A stretch of 64,000 bases of DNA from Legionella nautarum. GTDB taxonomy: Bacteria; Pseudomonadota; Gammaproteobacteria; Legionellales; Legionellaceae. A program made the translations under genes and the position numbers. Location of the stretch: assembly GCF_001467895.1 (NCBI RefSeq), contig NZ_LNYO01000021.1:1-64000 (forward strand), given 5' to 3'. This document shows, piece by piece, positions 34,499 to 43,478 of the stretch. The notes under the pieces were generated by a model. The model did no database searches. It was not told the origin of the DNA and saw only the letters and a program-made list of their open reading frames with translations. How positions within the stretch are numbered: the stretch's first letter is position 1; the number at the start of each line of letters is the position of its first letter.

Positions 34499-36541
34499 TT
34501 ACCAAATCACACAACGCTTGGTATTAACCATCGCACTATTGGCAGGTATGGAAAAGGCCATTTGAAATTGTGGCATATTGGCGAGTGTGCCGTTCACGCG
34601 ATAAATCATCGGTGGATGGGGATCAGTTGTTACTAAATTACGGGCTTGCTCAGGACGGATATTGGATGCCCATACATGCGCAGTTCCTAAGAAAAATTGT
34701 TGCTCCGGCGTGATTCCATTGATTGTCTTGGCATTTTTATAATACTTAGAATGCTGAAAAGCATGATAGGCTAAGGTGAGGCCGCCTAAATCAGCGGTTG
34801 CTTCACCGACGACTAATTTTCCTTGTACGGGTAAATCGCCATCCACTTTATATTTAGAAAATTGCTCTACGATGCAATTGGTTGCCGCTTGGAATTTTTT
34901 CAGATCAGCTTTAGTCCACCAATTCTTTAAATTTCCATAGCCATCGAATTGAGCCCCTTGATCATCAAAGCCATGTGTCATTTCATGACCCATCACAAAA
35001 CCGATTGAGCCATAGTTGATGGCTGCAGGCGCATTGGGATCAAAGAATGGTGGTTGTAAGATTCCTGCCGGAATATTGAGGTTATTCATGGAGGGATCGT
35101 AATAAGCATTGATAGTTTGCGGAGGCATCGCCCATTCACTGCGATCAACTGGTTTACCAATTTTGTTGAGATCGCGATGGTTCAAAAATTGGTTAGCCCG
35201 AATAACATTCAGCACGTAGGGGCCGCGATCAACTTTCAAGGTTGAATAATCCCACCATTTATCGGGATAACCCACTCTCTCTTCCATTAGATCTAATTTT
35301 TTCAAGGCAGCTTGTCTTGTTTGTGGAGTCATCCAACTGAGGGTTTGTAAATCTTGTTTTAAAGCTTGGCGTATGTCACTCAAGATCTCCCGTGCTTCTT
35401 GTTTTGACTCGGGAGGAAAATATTTTTCTACGTACAATTTACCGATAGCAAAGCCTAAAGCCCCATTTTCAGTACTAACCACTCGTTTCCATCGTGGCAA
35501 CAATTTTTTGGTGCCGGTTAAAGAAGAAACCATTTTGAAATTTTGGTCGACAAAAGGTTTGGATAAATAAGAAGCGAAGGCATCGATTAAATGCCAACGT
35601 AAATAGGTTTTCCAATCATCCAGAGGAATAGCCTGAAGTTGTTCATTCATCACTTTGAAGAACTCTGGTGTCGCTAAATTGATATGTTTAATTGACGATT
35701 GGCCAAGCTCACTTAAATATCGGGGCCAGGCAAAATTAGGCGTGACTTTTTCGAGTTGTTGCAAATCCATCATATGATATATAGCGTGAGGATCGCGCTG
35801 TTCAGTTTGCGACATGGAAGCTTTAGCTAAAATGGTTTCAATCTTCATGACCGTTGCTGCTTCTGCCGCCGCTTTATCAGGCGCATCGCCGAGTAGCTCA
35901 AACATTTTAGTCATATGCTCAACATAAGCGGCACGAATTTGTTGAAATTTTTTATCCTCTTTGAGGTAATAATCACGATCGGGTAAACCAAGCCCCCCTT
36001 GTTGAGCCGCGCCAATCATTTCTTGGCTATTTTTAAAATCTTGCATAGAGCCAAAATTAAAGAGAGCATCGACGCCAATCTGTTGTAAATGAGTAATGAC
36101 TTGCTGTAAATCAGCTAAATTTTTGATCGCTGCAATCCGTTCGAACTCAGGCAATAGAGGGGTAATTCCGAGTTTATTGATGGAAGCTTCGTCCATGCCG
36201 CTGTAGTAAAAATCCCCGACCTTTTGTTCGATACTGCCGGGCGCTGCTTTTTTATCATCCGCTGCAGCAATGAGCATTTGATGAATGATATTTTGTACTT
36301 TTTCTTGCAAGATATTGAAACTACCCCAACTTGCATATTCAGGTGGAATGGGGTTCTTTTTTTGCCAGGTACCATTGGCATAGGCGAAGAAATCGGTTGT
36401 TGGCGATGCAGTGGTATCGCGCCAGTCTAAACGTAAGGCTTCTACTGCATTATTTTTATTATTAGTTGCTGTTGCAGGGAGCTCAACGGCGCTGCAAGAA
36501 AAACTTAAGCTGAGGGTAAAAATTGCAATCGTAAATCGCAT
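34499..36541 (-). CDS. M13-family zinc metallopeptidase (neprilysin/PepO-like)
   Basis: A 680-residue secreted peptidase with an N-terminal signal peptide (MRFTIAIFTLSLSFSCSA). It has the M13 zinc site H519-E520-x-x-H523 in GHEMTHGFDDQGAQFDGYGN, the third ligand Glu in GEATADLGGL, and the substrate-binding NAYYDPSMNNLNIPAGILQ. The C-terminus ends in W, with CVIW matching the family's CxxW. It would cleave short peptides in the periplasm or outside the cell. It is 11 bases downstream of polA on the same strand but functionally unrelated. Confidence 0.93.
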   Translation of the reverse strand: MRFTIAIFTLSLSFSCSAVELPATATNNKNNAVEALRLDWRDTTASPTTDFFAYANGTWQKKNPIPPEYASWGSFNILQEKVQNIIHQMLIAAADDKKAAPGSIEQKVGDFYYSGMDEASINKLGITPLLPEFERIAAIKNLADLQQVITHLQQIGVDALFNFGSMQDFKNSQEMIGAAQQGGLGLPDRDYYLKEDKKFQQIRAAYVEHMTKMFELLGDAPDKAAAEAATVMKIETILAKASMSQTEQRDPHAIYHMMDLQQLEKVTPNFAWPRYLSELGQSSIKHINLATPEFFKVMNEQLQAIPLDDWKTYLRWHLIDAFASYLSKPFVDQNFKMVSSLTGTKKLLPRWKRVVSTENGALGFAIGKLYVEKYFPPESKQEAREILSDIRQALKQDLQTLSWMTPQTRQAALKKLDLMEERVGYPDKWWDYSTLKVDRGPYVLNVIRANQFLNHRDLNKIGKPVDRSEWAMPPQTINAYYDPSMNNLNIPAGILQPPFFDPNAPAAINYGSIGFVMGHEMTHGFDDQGAQFDGYGNLKNWWTKADLKKFQAATNCIVEQFSKYKVDGDLPVQGKLVVGEATADLGGLTLAYHAFQHSKYYKNAKTINGITPEQQFFLGTAHVWASNIRPEQARNLVTTDPHPPMIYRVNGTLANMPQFQMAFSIPANSAMVNTKRCVIW

Positions 36542-36552
36542 AAAATTATCTC

Positions 36553-39249
36553 CTAATGAGCTTCATCCCAATCCTTTCCTAAACCAACTGATACAGACAA
36601 AGGTACAGATAATTGTGCTGCGTTTTCCATTAATTCTCGGATAGTTTCTTTTACGCTAACTATAGCAGTTTCATGCACTTCAAAAATTAACTCATCATGA
36701 ACCTGCATAATCATTTTTGCCTGCGGCTTTTCTTGGGTAGCTAGCCAGTCGGCTAAAGCGAGCATTGCTTTTTTTATAATATCTGCGGCGGTTCCTTGCA
36801 TCGGTGCATTGATGGCCGCTCGCTCGGCTGCTTTTTGTCGCATCATATTTTGGGTATTGATTTCAGGTAAATAAAGGCGTCGACCAAAAAGCGTTTCCAC
36901 ATAACCTTGTTGATGGGCTTGTTGGCGTGTTCGCTCCATGTATGCAAGAACCCCAGGGTAACGTTGGAAATAGCGATCCATATAGTATTGCGCATCTTGG
37001 CGTTCAATGCCAAGTCGCTTTGCTAAACCAAAGGAAGACATTCCATAAATCAAACCAAAATTGACTGCTTTAGCACGTCGTCGCTGTTCGCTACTAACCT
37101 CGGTCAGAGGAACTTGAAAAATTTCACTGGCTGTAGCGGCATGAATATCCCAATTATTAGTAAAAGCTTTTAGTAAATTCTCGTCTTGGGACAAATGCGC
37201 CATGATACGCAATTCAATTTGCGAATAATCAGCAGCTAATAACAGATGATTGGGCGGAGCAATAAAGGCTTTACGAATTAGACGTCCCTCTTCGCTGCGG
37301 ATAGGAATATTTTGCAAATTAGGATCACTCGACGATAAACGCCCGGTTGCGGCAACTGCTTGATTATAAGAAGTATGCACACGATTTGTTTGCGGATTGA
37401 TGCATTTTGGTAAGGCATCAATATAAGTTGAGATCAACTTGCTAAGGCTGCGGTATTCGAGAATCACCGCAGGAAGGCGATAATCGTAAGCGAGCTCTTG
37501 TAATACTGCTTCTGCGGTCGAAGGCTGTCCCGTCGGTGTTTTGCTTAGGACAGGGATTTTTAGCACATCAAATAAAATTTCCTGAAGTTGTTTGGGGGAG
37601 TTAAGATTAAAAGATTTTCCCGCTAAGCTTAAAGCCTCTTCTTCAAGGGCTATCATGCGCTCTTTTAGCCGTTCACCATGTTTTGCTAGGGTTTTCTGAT
37701 CGATGAGAACCCCTTCATACTCCATATCAGCCAAAACAGTGAGTAAAGGCATTTCAATGGTATTGAGTACCGATTTCAACTTATCATCGAGCATGGGGTA
37801 GAGTTTTTGATGCAGTTTTAAAGAAAGATCGGCGAATTCCGCAGCATAGGGCGCAGCTTTTGCGACAGGTACTTCATCGAAGCCTAATTGTTTTACACCT
37901 TTACCGACAAGGGTCTCCAGGCTAATCGGTTGATGGCCGAGGTATTTTAACGAGAGTGAGTCTAAATCATGTTGACTAGCGTTTGAATTTAAAACGTAAG
38001 ATTCCAGCATGGGATCGGAAACTAGCCCTTTAACATGAATACCATAGTGCTTAAACACGTTATAATCGTATTTTAAATTGAGACCTATTTTTCCTAGGTT
38101 TTCATTTTCAAGAATGGGTTTTAAGGCATTTAATACGCTATCTCGGGATAATTGCTGACTGCCATCTTTGTGAGTTAAGGGAATATAAATCAGATTTCCC
38201 GCTGCAATTGCCAAAGCAATACCGACAATTTCAGCTTCCATGACGTTAATATTCGTTGTCTCTACATTGATGCAGAACAGTTGGCAGGAGTTTAATTGGA
38301 TTAGCAACTCATCGAGTTGGGCTGGGGTATTGATAATTGTGAGATGACTTTCTTCAATGACTGGTGTTTCAACGGAAGTTCCTGCTTCTTCAATCGATTT
38401 TTGCTCTAATTGCTCTTTTAACCAGGTTTTAAACTCTAACTCACGTAGTAGCGCAATTAGTTTTTCACGATTCGCGGCTTTATGTTTTAGATCAGCTAAG
38501 GTTAAGGGCAGTTCGACATCGGTTTTAATCGTCACTAATTTTTTTGATAAAGGGAGATGCGCTAGGCTAGCGCGTAAATATTCGCCAATTTTGCCGCTGA
38601 TTGCAGAGGCATTGGCCATTATGTTGTCTAAATTTTGATATTCTTGCAACCATTTTGCCGCTGTTTTTGGTCCACACTTGGTGACCCCAGGGACATTGTC
38701 AACACTATCGCCAATCAGGGCGAGGTAATCAATAATTTGCTCGGGACCAACGCCAAATTTCTCAATAACACCAGGAATATCGAGGGTTTTATTCGTCATA
38801 GTGTTAATGAGGGTGACCTGCTCGTTGACTAATTGAGCCATGTCTTTATCACTGGTGGAAATGAGTACGGTCTGTCCTTGTGCTGTTGCTAAATGAGCCA
38901 GAGTACCAATAACATCATCCGCTTCCACACCGTCAACGATGAGTAAGGGTAAGCCCATGGCGGCTAATAACTCCATTAGCGGCTGAAATTGACAATGAAG
39001 ATCGTTAGGCATTGGCGGGCGGTGGGCTTTATATTCGGGATACCATTCGTCTCTAAACGTTTTGCCCTTGCTATCAAAAACGACGGCAATTTCTTCGGGT
39101 TGAAAATCCTTGATTAATTTTCTCACCATATTGGCTACTCCGTAGACTGCCCCGGTTGGCAGCCCTTTGGAGTTGGTAAGCGGCGGCAAGGCATGAAAAG
39201 CCCGAAAAAAATAAGAGGAGCCATCAATCAGAATTAAAGGGCGAGACAT
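36553..39249 (-). CDS. polA: DNA polymerase I with altered 3'-5' exonuclease site
   Basis: An 898-residue Pol I. The N-terminal 5' nuclease (1-290) has LIDGSSYFFRAFHALPPL and DGVEADDVIGTLA. The middle domain (about 310-500) is the DnaQ-like fold, and the polymerase domain has SADYSQIELRIMAHLS-type motif A (LLAADYSQIELRI), RRRAKAVNFGLIYGMS motif B and MIMQVHDELIFE motif C. In the exonuclease domain, residues equivalent to E. coli D355 and D501 are N328 and F472, while E357 and D424 equivalents are kept; proofreading is probably lost. Its stop overlaps the lpxD boundary at 39249 with no gap, so the two may be co-transcribed. Confidence 0.95.
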   Translation of the reverse strand: MSRPLILIDGSSYFFRAFHALPPLTNSKGLPTGAVYGVANMVRKLIKDFQPEEIAVVFDSKGKTFRDEWYPEYKAHRPPMPNDLHCQFQPLMELLAAMGLPLLIVDGVEADDVIGTLAHLATAQGQTVLISTSDKDMAQLVNEQVTLINTMTNKTLDIPGVIEKFGVGPEQIIDYLALIGDSVDNVPGVTKCGPKTAAKWLQEYQNLDNIMANASAISGKIGEYLRASLAHLPLSKKLVTIKTDVELPLTLADLKHKAANREKLIALLRELEFKTWLKEQLEQKSIEEAGTSVETPVIEESHLTIINTPAQLDELLIQLNSCQLFCINVETTNINVMEAEIVGIALAIAAGNLIYIPLTHKDGSQQLSRDSVLNALKPILENENLGKIGLNLKYDYNVFKHYGIHVKGLVSDPMLESYVLNSNASQHDLDSLSLKYLGHQPISLETLVGKGVKQLGFDEVPVAKAAPYAAEFADLSLKLHQKLYPMLDDKLKSVLNTIEMPLLTVLADMEYEGVLIDQKTLAKHGERLKERMIALEEEALSLAGKSFNLNSPKQLQEILFDVLKIPVLSKTPTGQPSTAEAVLQELAYDYRLPAVILEYRSLSKLISTYIDALPKCINPQTNRVHTSYNQAVAATGRLSSSDPNLQNIPIRSEEGRLIRKAFIAPPNHLLLAADYSQIELRIMAHLSQDENLLKAFTNNWDIHAATASEIFQVPLTEVSSEQRRRAKAVNFGLIYGMSSFGLAKRLGIERQDAQYYMDRYFQRYPGVLAYMERTRQQAHQQGYVETLFGRRLYLPEINTQNMMRQKAAERAAINAPMQGTAADIIKKAMLALADWLATQEKPQAKMIMQVHDELIFEVHETAIVSVKETIRELMENAAQLSVPLSVSVGLGKDWDEAH

Positions 39250-40301
39250 TATTTTTCGGCCTCGTATTGCGCTAAACGTCGACTCAACTCATCTACTTTC
39301 TCGCTCAAGGCTTTTAAATTTTTGCGCATAATGGGTATTCGTGTGACGGACAGTTCGTGTTCAATCGCTTTATCTTTTGGGCGAGCTGGACTGCCTAGAT
39401 AGATATTGCCTTGTTTAAGATGTTTCTTGGGTGGTACCCCCGCCCGTGCTCCTAAAATAACACCATCGTCAATGCGTACGTGATCACTAACGCCCACATT
39501 CGCTGCAAAAATAACATTGTCACCGCTAGTGCTGCTTCCTGCTACACCTGTAAAAGCGCAGAGAATATTATGTTTACCTAATTTTACTGAATGAGCAATT
39601 TGCACTAAATTGTCGATCTTGGTGCCGGCACCAATAATTGTTGCGCCTAAGGTCGCTCTATCGATTGTGGTATTAGCACCAATCTCTACATCATCCTCGA
39701 TAACCACATGCCCTACGTGAGGGACTTTCATATGCTGGCCATCGATAAAGGTATAGCCGAAACCATCAGAGCCAATTACTGATGAAGCATGGATACAAAC
39801 TCTGTTCCCTATTTGGCAACGGTCATAAATGGTCACATGAGGATGTAAAACGGTATCTGCACCGATAGAGACATCGGCACCAATACTTGCGTGGCCTTTG
39901 ATAATACAGTTATCGCCAATGCTGACACCAGGTTCGATATTAGTGTAAGGACCGATAAAAACATTTTTTCCCAGACTTACATCCTCAGCGATAGACGCTG
40001 TGGGATGAATGCCGGGAACCGGTTTTCTACTCGGATAAAAATAACTAAGAAGTTGAATAAATGACTTAAACGGATTGGAGACCTGGATAACAGGTTTAAG
40101 TTCACTTTTTGTGCTGCTGCAAACCAAAATCGCTGCGGCTGGAGACTGCTCTGCTAACTGCAGATTTTCTGGCCCGTCGGCAAAAACAAGAGCGCCAGCC
40201 ACGATGTTATCGATAGGTGATAGTGACGAAATAGTAACCTTCTCGTTACCTACAACCAGCCCTTGCACTAAATTGGCTATTTCATACAGCGAAGCATTCA
40301 T
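39249..40301 (-). CDS. lpxD: UDP-3-O-(3-hydroxyacyl)glucosamine N-acyltransferase
   Basis: About 350 residues. The N-terminal uridine-binding domain is followed by a left-handed beta-helix built of hexapeptide repeats (for example [20 protein letters not shown]). The catalytic His lies in [16 protein letters not shown]-terminal helix ends the protein. It transfers the second 3-hydroxyacyl chain in lipid A synthesis. ATG at 40301 has AAGG six bases upstream; a start eight codons earlier lacks support. It is not in the usual bamA-lpxD-fabZ-lpxA cluster, so it may be a second lpxD copy, as known in Legionella. Confidence 0.93.
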   Translation of the reverse strand: MNASLYEIANLVQGLVVGNEKVTISSLSPIDNIVAGALVFADGPENLQLAEQSPAAAILVCSSTKSELKPVIQVSNPFKSFIQLLSYFYPSRKPVPGIHPTASIAEDVSLGKNVFIGPYTNIEPGVSIGDNCIIKGHASIGADVSIGADTVLHPHVTIYDRCQIGNRVCIHASSVIGSDGFGYTFIDGQHMKVPHVGHVVIEDDVEIGANTTIDRATLGATIIGAGTKIDNLVQIAHSVKLGKHNILCAFTGVAGSSTSGDNVIFAANVGVSDHVRIDDGVILGARAGVPPKKHLKQGNIYLGSPARPKDKAIEHELSVTRIPIMRKNLKALSEKVDELSRRLAQYEAEK

Positions 40302-40480
40302 TATTAACCTTATAAAATCATGCAAAATAGGGCGATTATAGCGCGATGTAGCTTCAGTTGCGAACTAAGTTTAGAAAGATTATGCAGAAATTTCACATTA
40401 TTTTGAATTTAAGGATAAAACTTGCAGTTTTTCTTGTATTTCCATGGGGTTAAAGCCGTGTTTAATGCTTTTCGCTAGGG

Positions 40481-40631
40481 ATTAAAATGTAGGCTGGGCC
40501 TTGCCCATTGCTGTCAGGCTATGCCTGGGGACGGCTAATAATTATCCGTTCAGGCTGAGGAGCCATAGTAAGATAGGGAAAAATCAGCTTAGCCTCTGAC
40601 AGCTATAGGCCAAGCCCCTTGGAAATTAAAA
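40481..40631. repeat. MITE-like intergenic element with imperfect terminal inverted repeats
   Basis: The ends TAGGCTGGGCCTTG (from 40490) and, in reverse complement, GGGCTTGGCCTATAGCTGTC (to about 40618) form an imperfect inverted repeat of about 30 bases that includes GCTGTCAG on both sides. ATTAAAA occurs at both flanks (40481-40487 and 40625-40631), like a target duplication. A relative with TAGATTGGGCCTTG is at 54879. It fills much of the 300-base gap between lpxD and the ketoacyl synthase; a -10-like TATAAT for lpxD lies at 40334-40339 on the minus strand. Confidence 0.45.
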
Positions 40632-41849
40632 CCGACGTAACAAGATAGCGGCGTTGGCACCACCAAAAGCAAAATGATTTGATAAAGCGATATCGATTTT
40701 CTTGGGTCGAGCGTGATTTGCCACGTAATCTAAGTCGCATGCTGGATCAGGGTTATGCAGGTTAATTGTCGGGAGTAAAATATCATGTTGCAAGCTTAAT
40801 GTTGTTGCAATAATCTCCATGGCTCCTGCTGCACCTATAGCATGACCAGTCATTGCCTTTTGCGCAGTAATTGGAATCTCGTAAGCACGCTGGCCGAAAA
40901 CCGCTTTTATCGTTTCCGTTTCAGTGACATCATTTAACTGAGTTCCTGTACCATGAGCGTTGATATACTGAACATCGCCGATAGCAAGCTTAGCATCGTC
41001 TAAAGCAGAATGAATGGCACGCACTTGGCCTTGTACAGTCGGCGCAGTCACATGGTAGGAATCGCAGCTAGCGCCGAAGCCAATGATTTCAGCATAAATA
41101 TTAGCCCCTCTTGCCTTAGCTTGTTGCAATTCTTCAAGGATTAAAATGCCAGCCCCATCAGCCATGACCATACCATCCCGATTTTGATCGAAAGGACGGC
41201 AAGACAAAGTAGGGTTTTCATTTTGAGTAGACATCACACGTAGCTTACACCAAGCGGCCATGAGGGTTTCCCATAGCAGTGATTCTGTCCCACCACATAA
41301 AGCAGTTGAGAGTTTGCCATTAGCAATCTGTTGATAGGCATTACCAATCGCTTCCGCAGAGGATACACAGGCATTGGAAGTCGTTGAATTAGGTCCGCCT
41401 AAACCAAAAGCGATTGCAATATGATTGGCGACCGAATTAGGCATACCACGAATCACAGATAAGGCAGGAATCTTTTTCCAACTTTCTTTAAAAAAGGATT
41501 CGTAGGCAGATTCAAGTTCAGGCGTTCCGCCTAAGCTTGTACCGATATAAGTTCCTGTTTTTGCTAAGTCTTCAGCAGACAAGCCTGAGCGCTCAATCGC
41601 ATGGTGAGCACAGAAGAGTGCGTATTGCGCCACCCGGGGGAAGCGTTTACTTTTATCAAACTCGGGTAGGTGGGCGAGCGATAAATCAGTAATTTCGCCA
41701 CCAATTTGAGTAGGATAAGGTGTTGGGTCATAGCTTTCAACCCGTTTAATACCACATTGACCCTTAATTGCGGCTTGCCAGAAAGTCTCAAGGCCATTGC
41801 CAATGGAAGAGACTATTTCCATACCAGTTATTACAACCCGTTTCTTCAT
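40626..41849 (-). CDS. Beta-ketoacyl-ACP synthase II-like (FabF family)
   Basis: A 407-residue condensing enzyme of the thiolase fold. The active site is complete: Cys in TTSNACVSSAEAIGNA, His in INAHGTGTQLND and His in KAMTGHAIGAAGAME. RDGMVMADGAGILILEEL is the family signature with ADG for the usual GEG. It elongates acyl-ACP with malonyl-ACP. The divergent motif and lack of acpP, fabD or fabG neighbours suggest a paralogue for a special lipid or polyketide-like product instead of the main FabF. The region upstream (41850-42155) gives no further clue. Confidence 0.85.
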   Translation of the reverse strand: MKKRVVITGMEIVSSIGNGLETFWQAAIKGQCGIKRVESYDPTPYPTQIGGEITDLSLAHLPEFDKSKRFPRVAQYALFCAHHAIERSGLSAEDLAKTGTYIGTSLGGTPELESAYESFFKESWKKIPALSVIRGMPNSVANHIAIAFGLGGPNSTTSNACVSSAEAIGNAYQQIANGKLSTALCGGTESLLWETLMAAWCKLRVMSTQNENPTLSCRPFDQNRDGMVMADGAGILILEELQQAKARGANIYAEIIGFGASCDSYHVTAPTVQGQVRAIHSALDDAKLAIGDVQYINAHGTGTQLNDVTETETIKAVFGQRAYEIPITAQKAMTGHAIGAAGAMEIIATTLSLQHDILLPTINLHNPDPACDLDYVANHARPKKIDIALSNHFAFGGANAAILLRRF

Positions 41850-42155
41850 TCCTTATCCCCGTAGCGCTTTCCTTCCGCAGTAAAACGCAATACTAAATGT
41901 GCAGTAGAAAAGCTGTCAAGCCGAATTCATTGTATTGAGATATTTTGTTTGAAATTAGCGTCTTAGCTGGTTTAAATGCAGGCAAAGATAATAGCAATTC
42001 ATCAGGATAAATTGTCAACGCTATTCAACAAAGCGCTAATGATAACCTGATTATTGGGTATATAGAATAGATTGTACGAGATCCTAGAGTTTCAACATTC
42101 CATGCGACCTCTCAAACCATAACCGATTGAATTTAAATAAAAATTCAAATTTAAG
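41850..42155. other. Intergenic region, 306 bp
   Basis: Between two minus-strand genes. It should hold the promoter of the ketoacyl synthase and the end of the acetyltransferase transcript. The only structure seen is a weak AT-rich dyad near 42130-42155 (GAATTT and AAATTC). No open frame with a binding site was found. Confidence 0.35.
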
Positions 42156-43031
42156 CTATTGTGCTTCCAGTAGAGTATGTAATTTTTTAGTGGAAATTGC
42201 CCAATAGTCTGTTGCATTGATCGTTTTAAAGTCATGTCTCATGTAAAGATTAAGTGCATTGTGGTTAGAAGTTTCCACATCCAGTATCAATTTTGTTATA
42301 CCTAATGATAAGGCATGATTGATACAAAAAGATAATAACTCGCTGCCTAAACCTTGGCCTTGGCTATGCGGGAGAATAGCAATATCCGATAGAATAGCAT
42401 TGTCTGATTGCCAACGGATATGCGCTTTTCCAATAGCTCTTCCTTGATAAAACGCAAGCAGCACGGTGTAATTGTTTTCTTCGAGCAAACTATTAAATCG
42501 GGCAATCATGTCATCCTGTTCTTCAGGAAAACAAAGTTCATCGATGGTACAGAGGTCGAGCATGTCTTTTTCGCTCGCTTTGCGAATTTGAAGTCTTTGC
42601 TTGGTAATCAAAATGGGTTCGTAGCTATGGCGCTGCATTTGATATTCGCTATTATGATAGCTAAAGCCAAGTTGCGAAAGCCAACGCTTATTGACCTCTG
42701 TTGGTGTAGCGAAAAGCAGAGTATCCATTTGTTTTGCTAATAATAATGGCATGATTGTTTGCAGTAAGCGTTTAGCAATACCCTGCCGGCGGTGAGAGGG
42801 CGCTATGATAACAGTTACTTCACAAGCGTTTGCATAAAAGAAATAAACACTTAAAAAACCTATCAACTTGCTCTCTTCAAAAAAGAGTAGATTGCTGTCA
42901 TTGGCTCTTTTTTGTTCAAGGATATGAGGATATAAAGGAGGGGAGCTGCTATCAACTTCTCGGCATAAAGTAGCTAGCTTATGCACTTCGCTTAATTGGT
43001 TGTGGTCTAGTTGGTTATTAAAAATAAGCAT
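42156..43031 (-). CDS. Tandem GNAT acetyltransferase protein
   Basis: About 291 residues with two GNAT folds. The first (about 1-130) has VTVIIAPSHRRQGIAKRLLQ, the acetyl-CoA pyrophosphate loop; the second (about 140-290) has AILPHSQGQGLGSELLSFC and LDVETSNHNALNLYMRHDF. It uses acetyl-CoA to acetylate an unknown amine; fused GNAT pairs include mycothiol synthase-like and ribosomal protein N-acetyltransferase-like proteins. ATG 43031 was chosen; an in-frame TTG at 43043 is the other option, and neither has a good ribosome binding site. Confidence 0.8.
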   Translation of the reverse strand: MLIFNNQLDHNQLSEVHKLATLCREVDSSSPPLYPHILEQKRANDSNLLFFEESKLIGFLSVYFFYANACEVTVIIAPSHRRQGIAKRLLQTIMPLLLAKQMDTLLFATPTEVNKRWLSQLGFSYHNSEYQMQRHSYEPILITKQRLQIRKASEKDMLDLCTIDELCFPEEQDDMIARFNSLLEENNYTVLLAFYQGRAIGKAHIRWQSDNAILSDIAILPHSQGQGLGSELLSFCINHALSLGITKLILDVETSNHNALNLYMRHDFKTINATDYWAISTKKLHTLLEAQ

Positions 43032-43140
43032 AATTTTATTCAAAATTGGTTTAAAATAAAAAATAGTATCTCACATTTTATCCACTTAGTGTCTAGAAAA
43101 GTGTTGGTAGCCCATTTAGGATTTCCTTTTGCTCTTTCCA

Positions 43141-43323
43141 CTAGGTGCCTGTATTTCCAGATACTGGAACAGGTGCTTCTAAAGGCACATGATTATTTGG
43201 GGCCAAAGCCGTAACAGGACGATGAGTGGAGAAAAAATAGTAAAGGCCAATAGCTGCTAAAATGACAATAACAATGATTGCAATAATGCCAATGCCTTCA
43301 TTCTGATTATCTTTATCATTCAT
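43141..43323 (-). CDS. Small single-pass membrane protein
   Basis: A 60-residue protein: short charged N-terminus (MNDKDNQNEG), one strong membrane helix (IGIIAIIVIVILAAIGLYYFF) of just over 20 residues, and a Pro-rich tail (APNNHVPLEAPVPVSG) likely on the far side. The ATG at 43323 has GGAG six bases upstream, which decides it over a longer frame. Unknown family; it may be an inner-membrane accessory protein. Confidence 0.65.
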   Translation of the reverse strand: MNDKDNQNEGIGIIAIIVIVILAAIGLYYFFSTHRPVTALAPNNHVPLEAPVPVSGNTGT

Positions 43324-43478
43324 GATGCACTCCAAAATTTCCTTGCTTATCCTCATTTATTATATACCCATTCGCAGAATAAATTGGTTTATTTTAAAGT
43401 ATAATTTTCAGAAAAATCCAAGATAATATTTGCTTTTTTTAGAGATGAATGACAGGGATAAGAGTTGTGAAAAATTGA

